NCBI GenBank assembly: GCA_035628505.1
Contig: DASPJR010000230.1
Coordinates: 1 to 26,897, forward strand
Reading direction: 5' to 3'
From: DASPJR01 sp035628505
Lineage (GTDB): Bacteria > Planctomycetota > SZUA-567 > H5-PLA8
Length of the DNA: 26,897 bases
A program made the position numbers and the translations under genes. Below, piece by piece: positions 7,509-14,319 of the stretch. A model generated the notes under the pieces. The model worked only from the letters and a program-made list of their open reading frames with translations, was not told the DNA's origin and ran no database searches. Position 1 is the first letter of the stretch. Each line of letters begins with the position of its first letter.

Positions 7509-7868
7509 ATGATTCGAGGCGTGCATACGATGTTCTATAGTTCGGAAGCCGACAAGCTGCGAGCGTTTTTGCGCGACAAGCTCGGCTTTTCAGCCACCGA
7601 CATCGGCGGCGGATGGCTCATCTTCGATCTGCCCGAGTCCGACATGGGCGTGCATCCGTCGGATACTCCCGATGCCGCGCCGTCCGGCACGCACAGCATC
7701 TCCTTTTATTGCGACGACATCAAGAAGACCGTGGCGGAACTTAAAGAACGCGGCGTCGAGTTCGTCAGCGAGATCGAGGATCACGGTTACGGCCTGGTCA
7801 CCTTCTTCAAGGTTCCCGGCGGTTTCACGCTGCAGCTTTACCAGCCGTTGTATCAGAAAAAAATATGA
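7509..7868 (+). CDS. VOC (glyoxalase/bleomycin-resistance) family protein
   Basis: A 119-aa vicinal-oxygen-chelate protein, probably a metal-dependent enzyme or binding protein acting in the cytoplasm. The two beta-alpha-beta-beta-beta modules are visible: IRGVHTMFYSSEADKLRAFL with LGFSATDIGGGWLIFDLPE, then GTHSISFYCDDIKKTVAEL with GLVTFFKVPGGFTLQLYQP. His6 and His66-region residues fit metal-ligand positions of the fold. The reading frame is open upstream to 7140, but the earlier part overlaps the previous gene and a terminator, so the ATG at 7509, preceded by AGGAG about 11 nt upstream, is the real start. The substrate is unknown. Confidence 0.88.
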   Translation: MIRGVHTMFYSSEADKLRAFLRDKLGFSATDIGGGWLIFDLPESDMGVHPSDTPDAAPSGTHSISFYCDDIKKTVAELKERGVEFVSEIEDHGYGLVTFFKVPGGFTLQLYQPLYQKKI

Positions 7869-7872
7869 TGGG

Positions 7873-7903
7873 TTTTCTTGGCGCCTTGGCGTACTTGGCG
7901 AAT
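7873..7903. repeat. Dispersed repeat of the CTTGGCG type between convergent genes
   Basis: Three spaced TTGGCG-like units fill the 45-nt gap between the VOC gene and the convergent kinase gene. It resembles the ACGCAAAG/CTTTGCGT family seen elsewhere in this window, in divergent form. Confidence 0.45.
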
Positions 7904-7913
7904 AACGAGAGAC

Positions 7914-8975
7914 TCACATCCGCGTCAGGTTCGTCCCGTCGTACGCGTGACTGAGACTCATATTTTTCGAGGAATACAGATCCGTGACAACCTTGGCGCC
8001 TTCGAAGGCGATGCTGTAATCCAAACGCGGCATATGGTTGTCCTGCATGAAGCGCGCGAGTCGCTGGTGCTCGCGAGGACAATACAGCATCAGGCAGCCA
8101 CCGCCGCCGGCGCCAATGATCTTTCCGCCCAGCACGCCGAATTCTTTACGCACGTGGTCGTAGAGCTTGTCGATGTGCGGCAGTGATATTTTGTCGCTCA
8201 TGCGCTTTTTGTATTGCCAGTGTTCGTCGAGCATGCGGCCGAAATCGTCGAGGCGGCCTTCTTTCACGGCGTCAAGAATGCGGTAGCCGAGTTCCTTGAT
8301 CATGTCCAGGCTCTGGCCGACGGTCTGCCGCGCGTCGCCCGAGGCCTGCTTCATCGCTTCATTCTGGTGCGCGAGAATCGCTTCGGCGCTGCGCGCGTTG
8401 CCGATGAAATAAATATGCGTGTTGGCGAGCAGGTCCGCGTATGTCCAGCCGGGCAGCCGGACTTGTTCGACTTTAACTTTGCCGCTTCGGGCAATGTTCA
8501 TCACCGTCAAGCCACCGAACGCGGCCATGTACTGGTCCTGCTTGCCGATGCCTTTCTTTAGAACATTGAGCTCGATATCGCAGGCTTCTTCGGCCAGGTC
8601 CTGCACGGTTACGTAGTCGCGCCGGTAGGCGCGCAGGCCGGCGAGCAATCCCACCAGGTAGCACGAGGACGAACCCATTCCTGATTGCGCAGGCAGATCG
8701 GCCTGGCTTGAGACCGTGACGGCCGCTTCGATGCCGTGCTTCAGCAGCGCTTCGCGGGCCAGCTCATGCTTGAGATCCTTCACGTGATCGACAACTTCCG
8801 TGCGCGAATACTGCAGCACCACGCGCCGGTCGACGCTGGACTGGTGCAGCGTCAGGTACATGTAGTGATTGATGCCCATGGCGAAGATGAAGCCGCCATT
8901 TTTTTCGTAGTACGAGGGCAAATCGGTCCCGCCGCCGCCGAGCGTAACGCGAAAGGGCGTGCGCGTGATGATCAT
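7914..8975 (-). CDS. GHMP kinase, D-glycero-D-manno-heptose 7-phosphate kinase type
   Basis: ATP-dependent small-molecule kinase of 353 aa. Three GHMP motifs are intact: the N-terminal PFRVTLGGGGTDLPSYY (residues about 7-23), the ATP-binding PAQSGMGSSSCYLVGLLAGL, and the C-terminal GGKIIGAGGGGCLMLYCP. The GGGTD start and overall length match HddA-like heptose-7-phosphate kinases, which make the 1,7-bisphosphate on the GDP-heptose route used for glycans or S-layers. Fucose/arabinose-type kinases are close relatives, so the sugar is uncertain. The ATG at 8975 has AGGAG 8 nt upstream. No isomerase, phosphatase or nucleotidyltransferase of the pathway is next to it. Confidence 0.88.
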   Translation of the reverse strand: MIITRTPFRVTLGGGGTDLPSYYEKNGGFIFAMGINHYMYLTLHQSSVDRRVVLQYSRTEVVDHVKDLKHELAREALLKHGIEAAVTVSSQADLPAQSGMGSSSCYLVGLLAGLRAYRRDYVTVQDLAEEACDIELNVLKKGIGKQDQYMAAFGGLTVMNIARSGKVKVEQVRLPGWTYADLLANTHIYFIGNARSAEAILAHQNEAMKQASGDARQTVGQSLDMIKELGYRILDAVKEGRLDDFGRMLDEHWQYKKRMSDKISLPHIDKLYDHVRKEFGVLGGKIIGAGGGGCLMLYCPREHQRLARFMQDNHMPRLDYSIAFEGAKVVTDLYSSKNMSLSHAYDGTNLTRM

Positions 8976-9011
8976 GGGGTGGGCTCCTGAAGAGGATGTC
9001 TCGGCGGCATG

Positions 9012-9040
9012 CTCAACCTTAAGACAGTTTATCGGTTGAG
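9012..9040. promoter_or_regulatory. 7-bp inverted repeat upstream of the GHMP kinase
   Basis: CTCAACC (9012-9018) and GGTTGAG (9034-9040) form a perfect dyad with a 15-nt spacer, 37-65 nt upstream of the kinase start codon. It could be an operator or a 5'-UTR hairpin. No convincing sigma-70 promoter was found beside it. Confidence 0.35.
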
Positions 9041-9047
9041 TCCCCTG

Positions 9048-9137
9048 ACGGCTAGAACGGGTTTCTGGTTTCTAGTTTCTGGTTTCTAGTTTCTGGTTTC
9101 TCGTTAACCAGAAACCACAAACCAGAAACCAGCAACC
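9048..9137. repeat. Palindromic array of eleven 7-nt units
   Basis: From 9061 the sequence can be cut into heptads: six GTTTCTN units, a central GTTAACC (9103-9109), then AGAAACC, ACAAACC, AGAAACC and AGCAACC. The right half is the complement of the left, giving an imperfect hairpin around GTTAAC. It is preceded by ACGGCTAGAA (9048-9057), a 10-mer that also precedes the second array at 10663. It lies in the 363-nt gap between the kinase and ahcY. Confidence 0.8.
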
Positions 9138-9230
9138 GCTGTTAAACAACCGGCCGTTGACCGCTTTCACGGGGTGGTTCATTGTTCGAGGGCTGTCTTG
9201 GACTAAGTTATTCTGCAGTTAAACGCATCT

Positions 9231-9307
9231 TCCGCGCGGAGTCGCGGATGAGCGCATGGCGCGACTATCGAAAGCATTTCTCCGCGCCTCTGCGTCTCTG
9301 CGGTGAA
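9231..9307 (+). promoter_or_regulatory. Leader of ahcY with competing short hairpins and a dispersed repeat
   Basis: TCCGCG/CGCGGA (9231-9236 with 9243-9248) and GTCGCG/CGCGAC (9241-9246 with 9260-9265) overlap and exclude each other. They are followed at 9279-9307 by a CTCTGCGTCTCTGCGGTGAA copy of a dispersed repeat family. I looked for the SAH-riboswitch consensus and did not find it. The rest of the gap (9138-9230) shows nothing else. Confidence 0.3.
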
Positions 9308-9338
9308 GAAGAACGGATTAGAAAAGGAGAAAGGGTTC

Positions 9339-10655
9339 ATGCCAGCAACAGCCACGCAGGACTACAAAGTGAAGGACATCGGTCTGGCCGAGTGGGGCCG
9401 CAAGGAAATCGCCATCGCCGAGACCGAAATGCCCGGCCTGATGGCTCTGCGCGAAGAGTACAAAGGCAAGAAGCCTCTGGCTGGCGCGCGCATCGCGGGC
9501 TGCCTGCACATGACCATCCAGACGGCCGTGCTGATCGAGACGCTGGTCGATCTCGGCGCAACGGTGCGCTGGTCGAGCTGCAATATCTTTTCAACGCAGG
9601 ACCACGCCGCCGCCGCTGTTGCGAAGGCTGGCGTCGCTGTCTTCGCCTGGAAGGGCATGAACGCCGAAGAGTTCGACTGGTGCATCGAGCAGACCCTGCG
9701 CTGGCCGGACGGCAAGGGCCTCAACATTATTCTCGACGACGGCGGCGACCTGACCAACATGGTCCACGACAAGTATCCGGAACTGATTAAGGATATCGTC
9801 GGCCTGTCCGAAGAGACCACGACTGGCGTGCACCGCCTCTACGAGCGCGTCAAGAAGGGCACGCTCAAGATGCCGGCCATCAACGTCAACGATTCCTGCA
9901 CGAAGTCGAAGTTCGACAATCTCTACGGCTGCCGCGAATCGCTGCTGGACGGCATCAAGCGCGCCACGAGCGTGATGGTTGCCGGAAAAACGGCCGTCGT
10001 CGCAGGCTACGGCGACGTGGGCAAGGGTTGCGCGCAGTCTCTGCGCGGCCAGGGCGCACGCGTGCTGATCACCGAAATCGATCCGATCAACGCGCTGCAG
10101 GCGTGCATGGAAGGCTACCAGGTTGTGACGATGGACGACGCCGCTCCGGTGGGCGACATCTTCGTGACGACGACCGGCTGCTGCGACATCATCACCCGTG
10201 CGCACATGGACGTGATGAAGGACAACGCGATCGTCTGCAACATCGGCCACTTCGATATCGAAATCGACATGGCGAGCTTGAACGCCGACAAGAAGCTGCG
10301 CAAGGAAGAGGTCAAGCCGCAGGTCGATCAGTGGATCTGGCCGAACGGTAAGAAGCTGATCGTGCTGGCCGAAGGCCGCCTGGTGAACCTGGGCTGCGCG
10401 ACGGGCCACCCGAGCTTTGTGATGAGCGCATCGTTCACGAATCAGGTGATGGCGCAGATCGAACTGTGGCAGACGCGCAACGAGAAGAAGTACAAGAACG
10501 AAGTCTACATTCTGCCGAAGAAGCTCGACGAAAAGGTGGCCATGTTGCACCTCGGCAAGCTCGGCGCAAAGCTGACGAAGCTGACGAAGAAGCAGGCCGA
10601 CTACCTCGGCATCAGCGTCGAAGGCCCGTTCAAGCCGGAGCATTATCGGTACTAA
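9339..10655 (+). CDS. ahcY: S-adenosylhomocysteine hydrolase (adenosylhomocysteinase)
   Basis: Cytoplasmic NAD-dependent enzyme that reversibly splits S-adenosylhomocysteine into adenosine and homocysteine, clearing the product of methylation. The 438-aa protein is full length. Visible signatures are SSCNIFSTQDHAAAAVAKAG, the catalytic-region NDSCTKSKFDNLYGCRESL, the NAD-binding VVAGYGDVGKGCAQSLRG, and the C-terminal KPEHYRY that closes the active site. The reading frame extends to 9303, but the ATG at 9339 has AAGGAG 9 nt upstream and fits the family N-terminus. It stands alone, with no methionine-cycle partner adjacent, and is flanked by two heptad repeat arrays. Confidence 0.97.
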   Translation: MPATATQDYKVKDIGLAEWGRKEIAIAETEMPGLMALREEYKGKKPLAGARIAGCLHMTIQTAVLIETLVDLGATVRWSSCNIFSTQDHAAAAVAKAGVAVFAWKGMNAEEFDWCIEQTLRWPDGKGLNIILDDGGDLTNMVHDKYPELIKDIVGLSEETTTGVHRLYERVKKGTLKMPAINVNDSCTKSKFDNLYGCRESLLDGIKRATSVMVAGKTAVVAGYGDVGKGCAQSLRGQGARVLITEIDPINALQACMEGYQVVTMDDAAPVGDIFVTTTGCCDIITRAHMDVMKDNAIVCNIGHFDIEIDMASLNADKKLRKEEVKPQVDQWIWPNGKKLIVLAEGRLVNLGCATGHPSFVMSASFTNQVMAQIELWQTRNEKKYKNEVYILPKKLDEKVAMLHLGKLGAKLTKLTKKQADYLGISVEGPFKPEHYRY

Positions 10656-10697
10656 ACGGCTAGAAGGCAGTGGGCGGTAGGCAGAAGGCAGTTAACG
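10656..10697. repeat. Second 7-nt-periodic repeat array, 3' of ahcY
   Basis: ACGGCTAGAA (10656-10665) overlaps the start of heptads GAAGGCA, GTGGGCG, GTAGGCA, GAAGGCA and GTTAACG (10663-10697). The leading 10-mer and the GTTAAC heptad are shared with the array at 9048-9137, although the repeated heptad is different. It starts at the base after the ahcY stop codon. Confidence 0.65.
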
Positions 10698-11294
10698 ACA
10701 CGCAGAGCGGCTCAGTGATGGGCCGCTTTGCTGTTTTGGACGACAGAGATCATGCGGCGCGATGGCGGTAGTGATGCGTGATGGAGAATAGGTGATTACC
10801 AGCCGCAGCCATTCGCACTCAAATGCAACGAATGCGGCAACGATGAATGCAAAGACGCAGTTAAAACAGAGGCCTGAAACTTGAAATCCAGGTTGGCAAC
10901 AACCACATGGGAATGGGTCCGGGCTGTTCTCGATCCAATAGAGTGACATGGGAAATCCATAATGCGTTTGGTAGCCGTATTCGGATGGTTGCGCATTCAG
11001 GTGCACAAAAAAACTGAGCACAAGCATGCCGAGCAGAAATGAATTTAAACCCAGTTGCGGCCGGTAACCGAAGCTCGGCCAAAGTTGGATGCGGTAGATG
11101 AAATGCAGCAGCGCGACGAATGGCATTAGGAGGCTAGTTTCGTATAGAGCGCCTAAAAATGAGAGAGAGAAAGATAGTCCTAAAAAACAAGCGAGCTCTG
11201 AGGCCATTACCATAACGAAACACCAGATCATGCCTGCGAAAATTCCGCCGACTACGTGTTGAGCGAGCAGTTGAATGGCTTTGAGGTCCGACAT
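10692..11294 (-). CDS. Small polytopic membrane protein of unknown function
   Basis: The frame is open to 11825, but that extension is antisense to the GNAT gene and has no hydrophobic or domain signal. The ATG at 11294, with GAGGA 8 nt upstream, gives a sensible 200-aa protein. Four hydrophobic stretches are visible: QHVVGGIFAGMIWCFVMVMA, CFLGLSFSLSFLGALYE with LLMPFVALLHFIY, FLLGMLVLSFFVHL, and NCVFAFIVAAFVAFECEWL. Between them lies a loop with YGFPMSLYWIENSPDPFPCGCC. The C-terminal tail after the last helix is polar and its final codons overlap the ahcY terminator. I do not recognise the family. Confidence 0.65.
   Translation of the reverse strand: MSDLKAIQLLAQHVVGGIFAGMIWCFVMVMASELACFLGLSFSLSFLGALYETSLLMPFVALLHFIYRIQLWPSFGYRPQLGLNSFLLGMLVLSFFVHLNAQPSEYGYQTHYGFPMSLYWIENSPDPFPCGCCQPGFQVSGLCFNCVFAFIVAAFVAFECEWLRLVITYSPSRITTAIAPHDLCRPKQQSGPSLSRSACR
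10706..10737 (+). terminator. Terminator after ahcY
   Basis: AGCGGC (10706-10711) pairs with GCCGCT (10722-10727) over a 10-nt loop, followed by TTGCTGTTTT. The hairpin lies antisense within the 3' end of the convergent membrane-protein gene. Confidence 0.7.
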
Positions 11295-11351
11295 AGTGAC
11301 GTCCTCAGCTAATGTGAAAACGACCGAGCCCGAAACTTCTTGCGAGCAATC

Positions 11352-11783
11352 ATGAACTTTACCATCAAACCGATGACTCTCTCCGACTTCGACGCGGTTC
11401 TCGCGCTTTGGAATAGCGCGGAGGGCGTAGGCGTCAATGAGATGGACACGCGCGAGAACATCGCCGCGTACCTGCAGCGCAATCCGGGGATGAGCTTTGT
11501 TGCTCGCGGAGCAAACGGCGTAGTCGTCGGAGCGGTGCTGTCGGGCCATGACGGCCGGCGCGGGTATCTGCATCACCTCGCCGTCGCGAGCAATTGCCGC
11601 AAGCACGGGGTGGGCTCGCGGCTGGTGGACGCGTGCCTGGCGGAGCTCGCCAAAGCGGGCATGACGCGCTGCAATATTTTCGTCTATGCGGACAACGCTG
11701 CCGGGCAGGCGTTCTGGAAGAAGCACGGCTGGAATGCGCGAGTCGATCTGCTCGTGATGCAGAATCAGACGCCACAAGAAAGA
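11352..11783 (+). CDS. GNAT-family N-acetyltransferase without an in-frame stop
   Basis: Predicted cytoplasmic acetyl-CoA-dependent N-acyltransferase. From ATG 11352 the sequence follows the whole fold: MNFTIKPMTLSDFDAVLALW, SFVARGANGVVVGAVLSGHD, the acetyl-CoA-binding HHLAVASNCRKHGVGSRLVD (motif A, R/QxxGxG/A form), and CNIFVYADNAAGQAFWKKHGW with DLLVMQ at the usual C-terminal end (about residue 135). The expected stop is missing: the frame continues through a terminator hairpin and on to 12488, antisense to the DUF6600 gene. I end the feature where homology stops, just past the hairpin start; the end coordinate is an estimate. CAA at 11775 or GAA at 11778 would be one substitution from a stop. 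Confidence 0.7.
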
Positions 11784-11810
11784 GCCGGCGGTATTCGCCG
11801 GCTCCTTTGT
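11782..11810. terminator. Bidirectional terminator between the GNAT and DUF6600 genes
   Basis: A perfect 9-bp stem GAGCCGGCG/CGCCGGCTC (11782-11790 with 11796-11804) with a 5-nt loop. CTTTGTTT follows on the plus strand, and TTTCTTG follows on the minus strand. It can serve both convergent genes. Confidence 0.8.
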
Positions 11811-11832
11811 TTCAAGGCTTTGCAAACTTCAG

Positions 11833-13815
11833 TTACCGCGTGTCGTCCTTGCGGCTGCTTCCGTGCGAGGAGCTCGCCGGCTGGCTACGCTCAGACTTCA
11901 TGTCGCTCTGGCTGCTGCTTGAAGAAGACGACGGGCTCTTCTGCGCGCTGCTGCCGTGGGACATGTCGCTGCTGCTTTTCTTCGCAGCATTGCTGCTCTG
12001 CGAGGAACTGCTGCTTGAGCCGCCCGACGATGAACTGCCGCTGTAGCTCGAGCTGCCGTTGTTCTTGTTCGCGGAGCTGCTCGACTGCGAACCGCTGCTA
12101 CCCTTGTTCGCTGAGCTGCCCTGCTGGGTGCTGCCGCTCGAGGATTCCTTCAGAGTGTTCGATCCAGCGTCGTGCTTCACGTCTGAGTTGCTCGTGGAAG
12201 AGCGGTCCACGCGCGAATCGGAGCTCTTCACCGCCGGCGATGAGCTGTTCGGGCGACTGGCTTCTTCCGAGCGTTCCTTCATCCGCTGTGCGCTCTGGTC
12301 TGAGCTTCGGTTGTAGGATGACGATCCGTCTGACTTGCTGGCATCTGAACGAGCGTCGGACTTGGATGAACTGCCCGTCTGGCTTTCCGTGCCGCGGCGC
12401 GCACTACCGCTGTGCGCATCAGAGCTGGGGCTCTGGTTCGAGCGGTCGGAGCGGCTCATTTCAGAACTCTGCCGGTCGGAGCTTCTGAAATCAGACCGTC
12501 CTGAGCGGCCGCTCTGTGCTTCGTCGTAGCGGGCGCGGTCCTGCGCCTGCTGTGAACGCTGCGCTTCATCGGCGCGGCTCCCGAGACCGGTTCCGCGGTC
12601 CTTCATCTGAGCTTCGTTGGAACGGGAGCGGTCCATGCCACGCTCAGAGCGCATGTCGCGATCAGAACGCATGTCACGGTCAGAGCGCTGCGTATCCGAG
12701 CTGCGGTCGCGGCTGCGGTCAAACGACCGATCAGTCGACTGACCATCGCGCATGCGGGAACGCTGTGCGTCGCTGCGATCCTGGCTGCCGCGGTCACGCT
12801 GAGCGTCAGACTTGCCGGCGTTTGCGCCGGAAGTCGTGCCCGTGCCGGCGGCCGATCCACTCGTGGTGCCGGTCGTTCCAGTCTTCGCCGTGTCAGCGGC
12901 CTTGCCCTGGTCGCGGGAAGTTCCCGCACGGCCGGCATCGCTGCGGTCGGTACTGCTGCGCCGTTCGCTCATAATCGTCTTGGGGTCTTTCGGAGCCTCC
13001 TTCTTGATCTGCGGCTTGAAAGCGGTCACCACATTGCCGCCCTGCTGCTGGCGGGCCGACATCTGTTCGACGGACTGCACTTCAGTCACCTTCACCGGCT
13101 GAACCTGCTGGCCGGTCACGGTCGCCACTTCACGAACCGGGATGCCCTGGTTGATGATGCGGTTGTCCTGGAACGTATACATATTCTGGACGATCTTGGT
13201 CTCACGGTAGATGTTCACGGCCTGTGCGTCGCGCACGACAACGCGTTCCAGATCGGCGCTGAGGAACTGGTTGGATGGAACGAACGTGAAGAATTCGGCT
13301 TTCACGAAATCCCCGGCCGCGTCGAAGCGCTGACCGCGGAAGGTCAGACCGACGTGCACGTCAAAGTCCGCGCCTGGAGGAAGCGGCGCCCAGCCGTAGA
13401 AGCGGTCACTGGAACGCCACACGACCCACGCCGGGCCCCAGGTAACATCGGGAACCCAGACCCATTTCAGATCATCAACATAGGTCCAGCGCCCATAGTG
13501 GAACGGCGCCCAGCCCCATTCATATTCGCTCTGCCAGAACCAGCCATATTCGGCGGTCCAGACCCAGCGCCCGTTGTCCACGTAGGGACGCCAATGCTGC
13601 TCCGTTACGACGACCTTCGGCTGCCACACCCAGCCATATTCCTTTACTTCACGCCACTCGCCATGCGGGGCGAGCTGCTCATAGAAGAAGCTAAGATTTA
13701 GCTCTTTGCCGGCACCGACATTCACACCCGCGGACACATTCACGTCCCCCGCAGCGAATGTCCAGACTGGCAATAGCAAACTTAAACTGAGAATTGACGC
13801 CTTTACTGCTTGCAT
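11833..13815 (-). CDS. DUF6600-type exported protein with long disordered Ser/Arg/Asp tail
   Basis: The ATG at 13815 with AAAGGAG 7 nt upstream gives 660 aa. Residues 1-22 are a signal peptide (ILSLSLLLPVWTFAAG). Residues about 40-150 carry the Trp/Tyr-rich repeats that mark DUF6600 proteins: EYGWVWQP, HWRPYVDNGRWVW, EYGWFWQSEYEWGWAPFHYG and FYGWAPLPPG. A helical/beta segment follows to about residue 300, then about 350 residues of low complexity: first D/R/S-rich (repeats such as SDRDMRSDRDMRSERGMD), then almost pure Ser/Asn/Gly/Lys. I know of no molecular function for DUF6600. The tail is expected to be unfolded and could be cell-wall associated. Confidence 0.85.
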   Translation of the reverse strand: MQAVKASILSLSLLLPVWTFAAGDVNVSAGVNVGAGKELNLSFFYEQLAPHGEWREVKEYGWVWQPKVVVTEQHWRPYVDNGRWVWTAEYGWFWQSEYEWGWAPFHYGRWTYVDDLKWVWVPDVTWGPAWVVWRSSDRFYGWAPLPPGADFDVHVGLTFRGQRFDAAGDFVKAEFFTFVPSNQFLSADLERVVVRDAQAVNIYRETKIVQNMYTFQDNRIINQGIPVREVATVTGQQVQPVKVTEVQSVEQMSARQQQGGNVVTAFKPQIKKEAPKDPKTIMSERRSSTDRSDAGRAGTSRDQGKAADTAKTGTTGTTSGSAAGTGTTSGANAGKSDAQRDRGSQDRSDAQRSRMRDGQSTDRSFDRSRDRSSDTQRSDRDMRSDRDMRSERGMDRSRSNEAQMKDRGTGLGSRADEAQRSQQAQDRARYDEAQSGRSGRSDFRSSDRQSSEMSRSDRSNQSPSSDAHSGSARRGTESQTGSSSKSDARSDASKSDGSSSYNRSSDQSAQRMKERSEEASRPNSSSPAVKSSDSRVDRSSTSNSDVKHDAGSNTLKESSSGSTQQGSSANKGSSGSQSSSSANKNNGSSSYSGSSSSGGSSSSSSQSSNAAKKSSSDMSHGSSAQKSPSSSSSSSQSDMKSERSQPASSSHGSSRKDDTR

Positions 13816-13894
13816 AGAAAGCTCCTTTCGCAGCATTTTTGGGTGACCATACCCGTTGCTGCAGAATCCAGTTTGCGACTGCGATGCCACGCGG

Positions 13895-14315
13895 TTTGTC
13901 TCACGCAAAGACGCGAAGGAGCAAAGGGGGGAATAAGTAAGGCATGCTCGTCAGGTGTTCTCAAGGAAGTGAGGAGTGACGAGTGACGAGTGACGGGTGG
14001 CGGGTGACGAGGGAAGCTCGAAATCCGAAGCACGAAATTCCAAACAAACTCAAATGACGAAAATTCAAATGCTCAAAACAGCAGCGCGTTGTCTGACTTT
14101 GGAAACGTTGCAGTTTTTAGCGTTTGAAAATTTGTATTTCGAATTTGTTTCGAGTTTCGAATTTTGTGCTTCGTGCTTGCACCGTCACTCGTCACCGAGA
14201 AAGCAACTGAGGACTGACAAATAAAGAACGACAAATGAAAAAGGGGACTGAGCCTCTTCAGCCCAATCCCCTTTTTTGCTGTTCTTTGCTTCTTAGCGTC
14301 TTTGCGTGAGACAAA
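13895..14315. repeat. Nested palindromic noncoding island
   Basis: Three inverted layers fill this stretch. Outer: a 32-nt unit at 13895-13926 recurs inverted at 14284-14315 with two mismatches (core GTCTCACGCAAAGACGC). Middle: heptads of the GAGTGAC type at 13974-14008, with inverted copies GTCACTC and GTCACCG at 14184-14197. Inner: an AT-rich imperfect palindrome whose arms lie around 14020-14080 and 14115-14175, built on GAAGCACGAAATTC and its complement. No coding potential is credible. It occupies the 504-nt gap upstream of the DUF6600 gene and downstream of the isomerase gene. Confidence 0.75.
14238..14277. terminator. Terminator for the isomerase/epimerase gene
   Basis: AAAAAGGGGA (14238-14247) pairs with TCCCCTTTTT (14267-14276). 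Reading leftward it follows the minus-strand isomerase gene and ends in a T run. It is symmetric enough to act in both directions. Confidence 0.8.
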
Positions 14316-14319
14316 GACC

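Noticed and set aside
9061..9137. CRISPR-like repeat array
   Set aside because: Units are 7 nt, contiguous, without spacers and palindromic as a whole; no cas genes.
9138..9338. SAH riboswitch upstream of ahcY
   Set aside because: The conserved GAGGAGCGCTGC-type core is absent; only short competing hairpins are present.
9591..10643. Long minus-strand open frame inside ahcY
   Set aside because: It is antisense to a fully conserved enzyme, rich in His/Val/Asp as expected from reversed high-GC codons, and has no domain signal.
10692..11825. A 377-codon minus-strand open frame covering both the membrane protein and the antisense of the GNAT gene
   Set aside because: Only the part from ATG 11294 has a ribosome-binding site and membrane helices; the first 177 codons mirror the GNAT coding sequence and look like a shadow.
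13997..14224. 75-codon plus-strand open frame in the palindromic island
   Set aside because: It runs entirely through inverted repeats with no ribosome-binding site and low-complexity translation.
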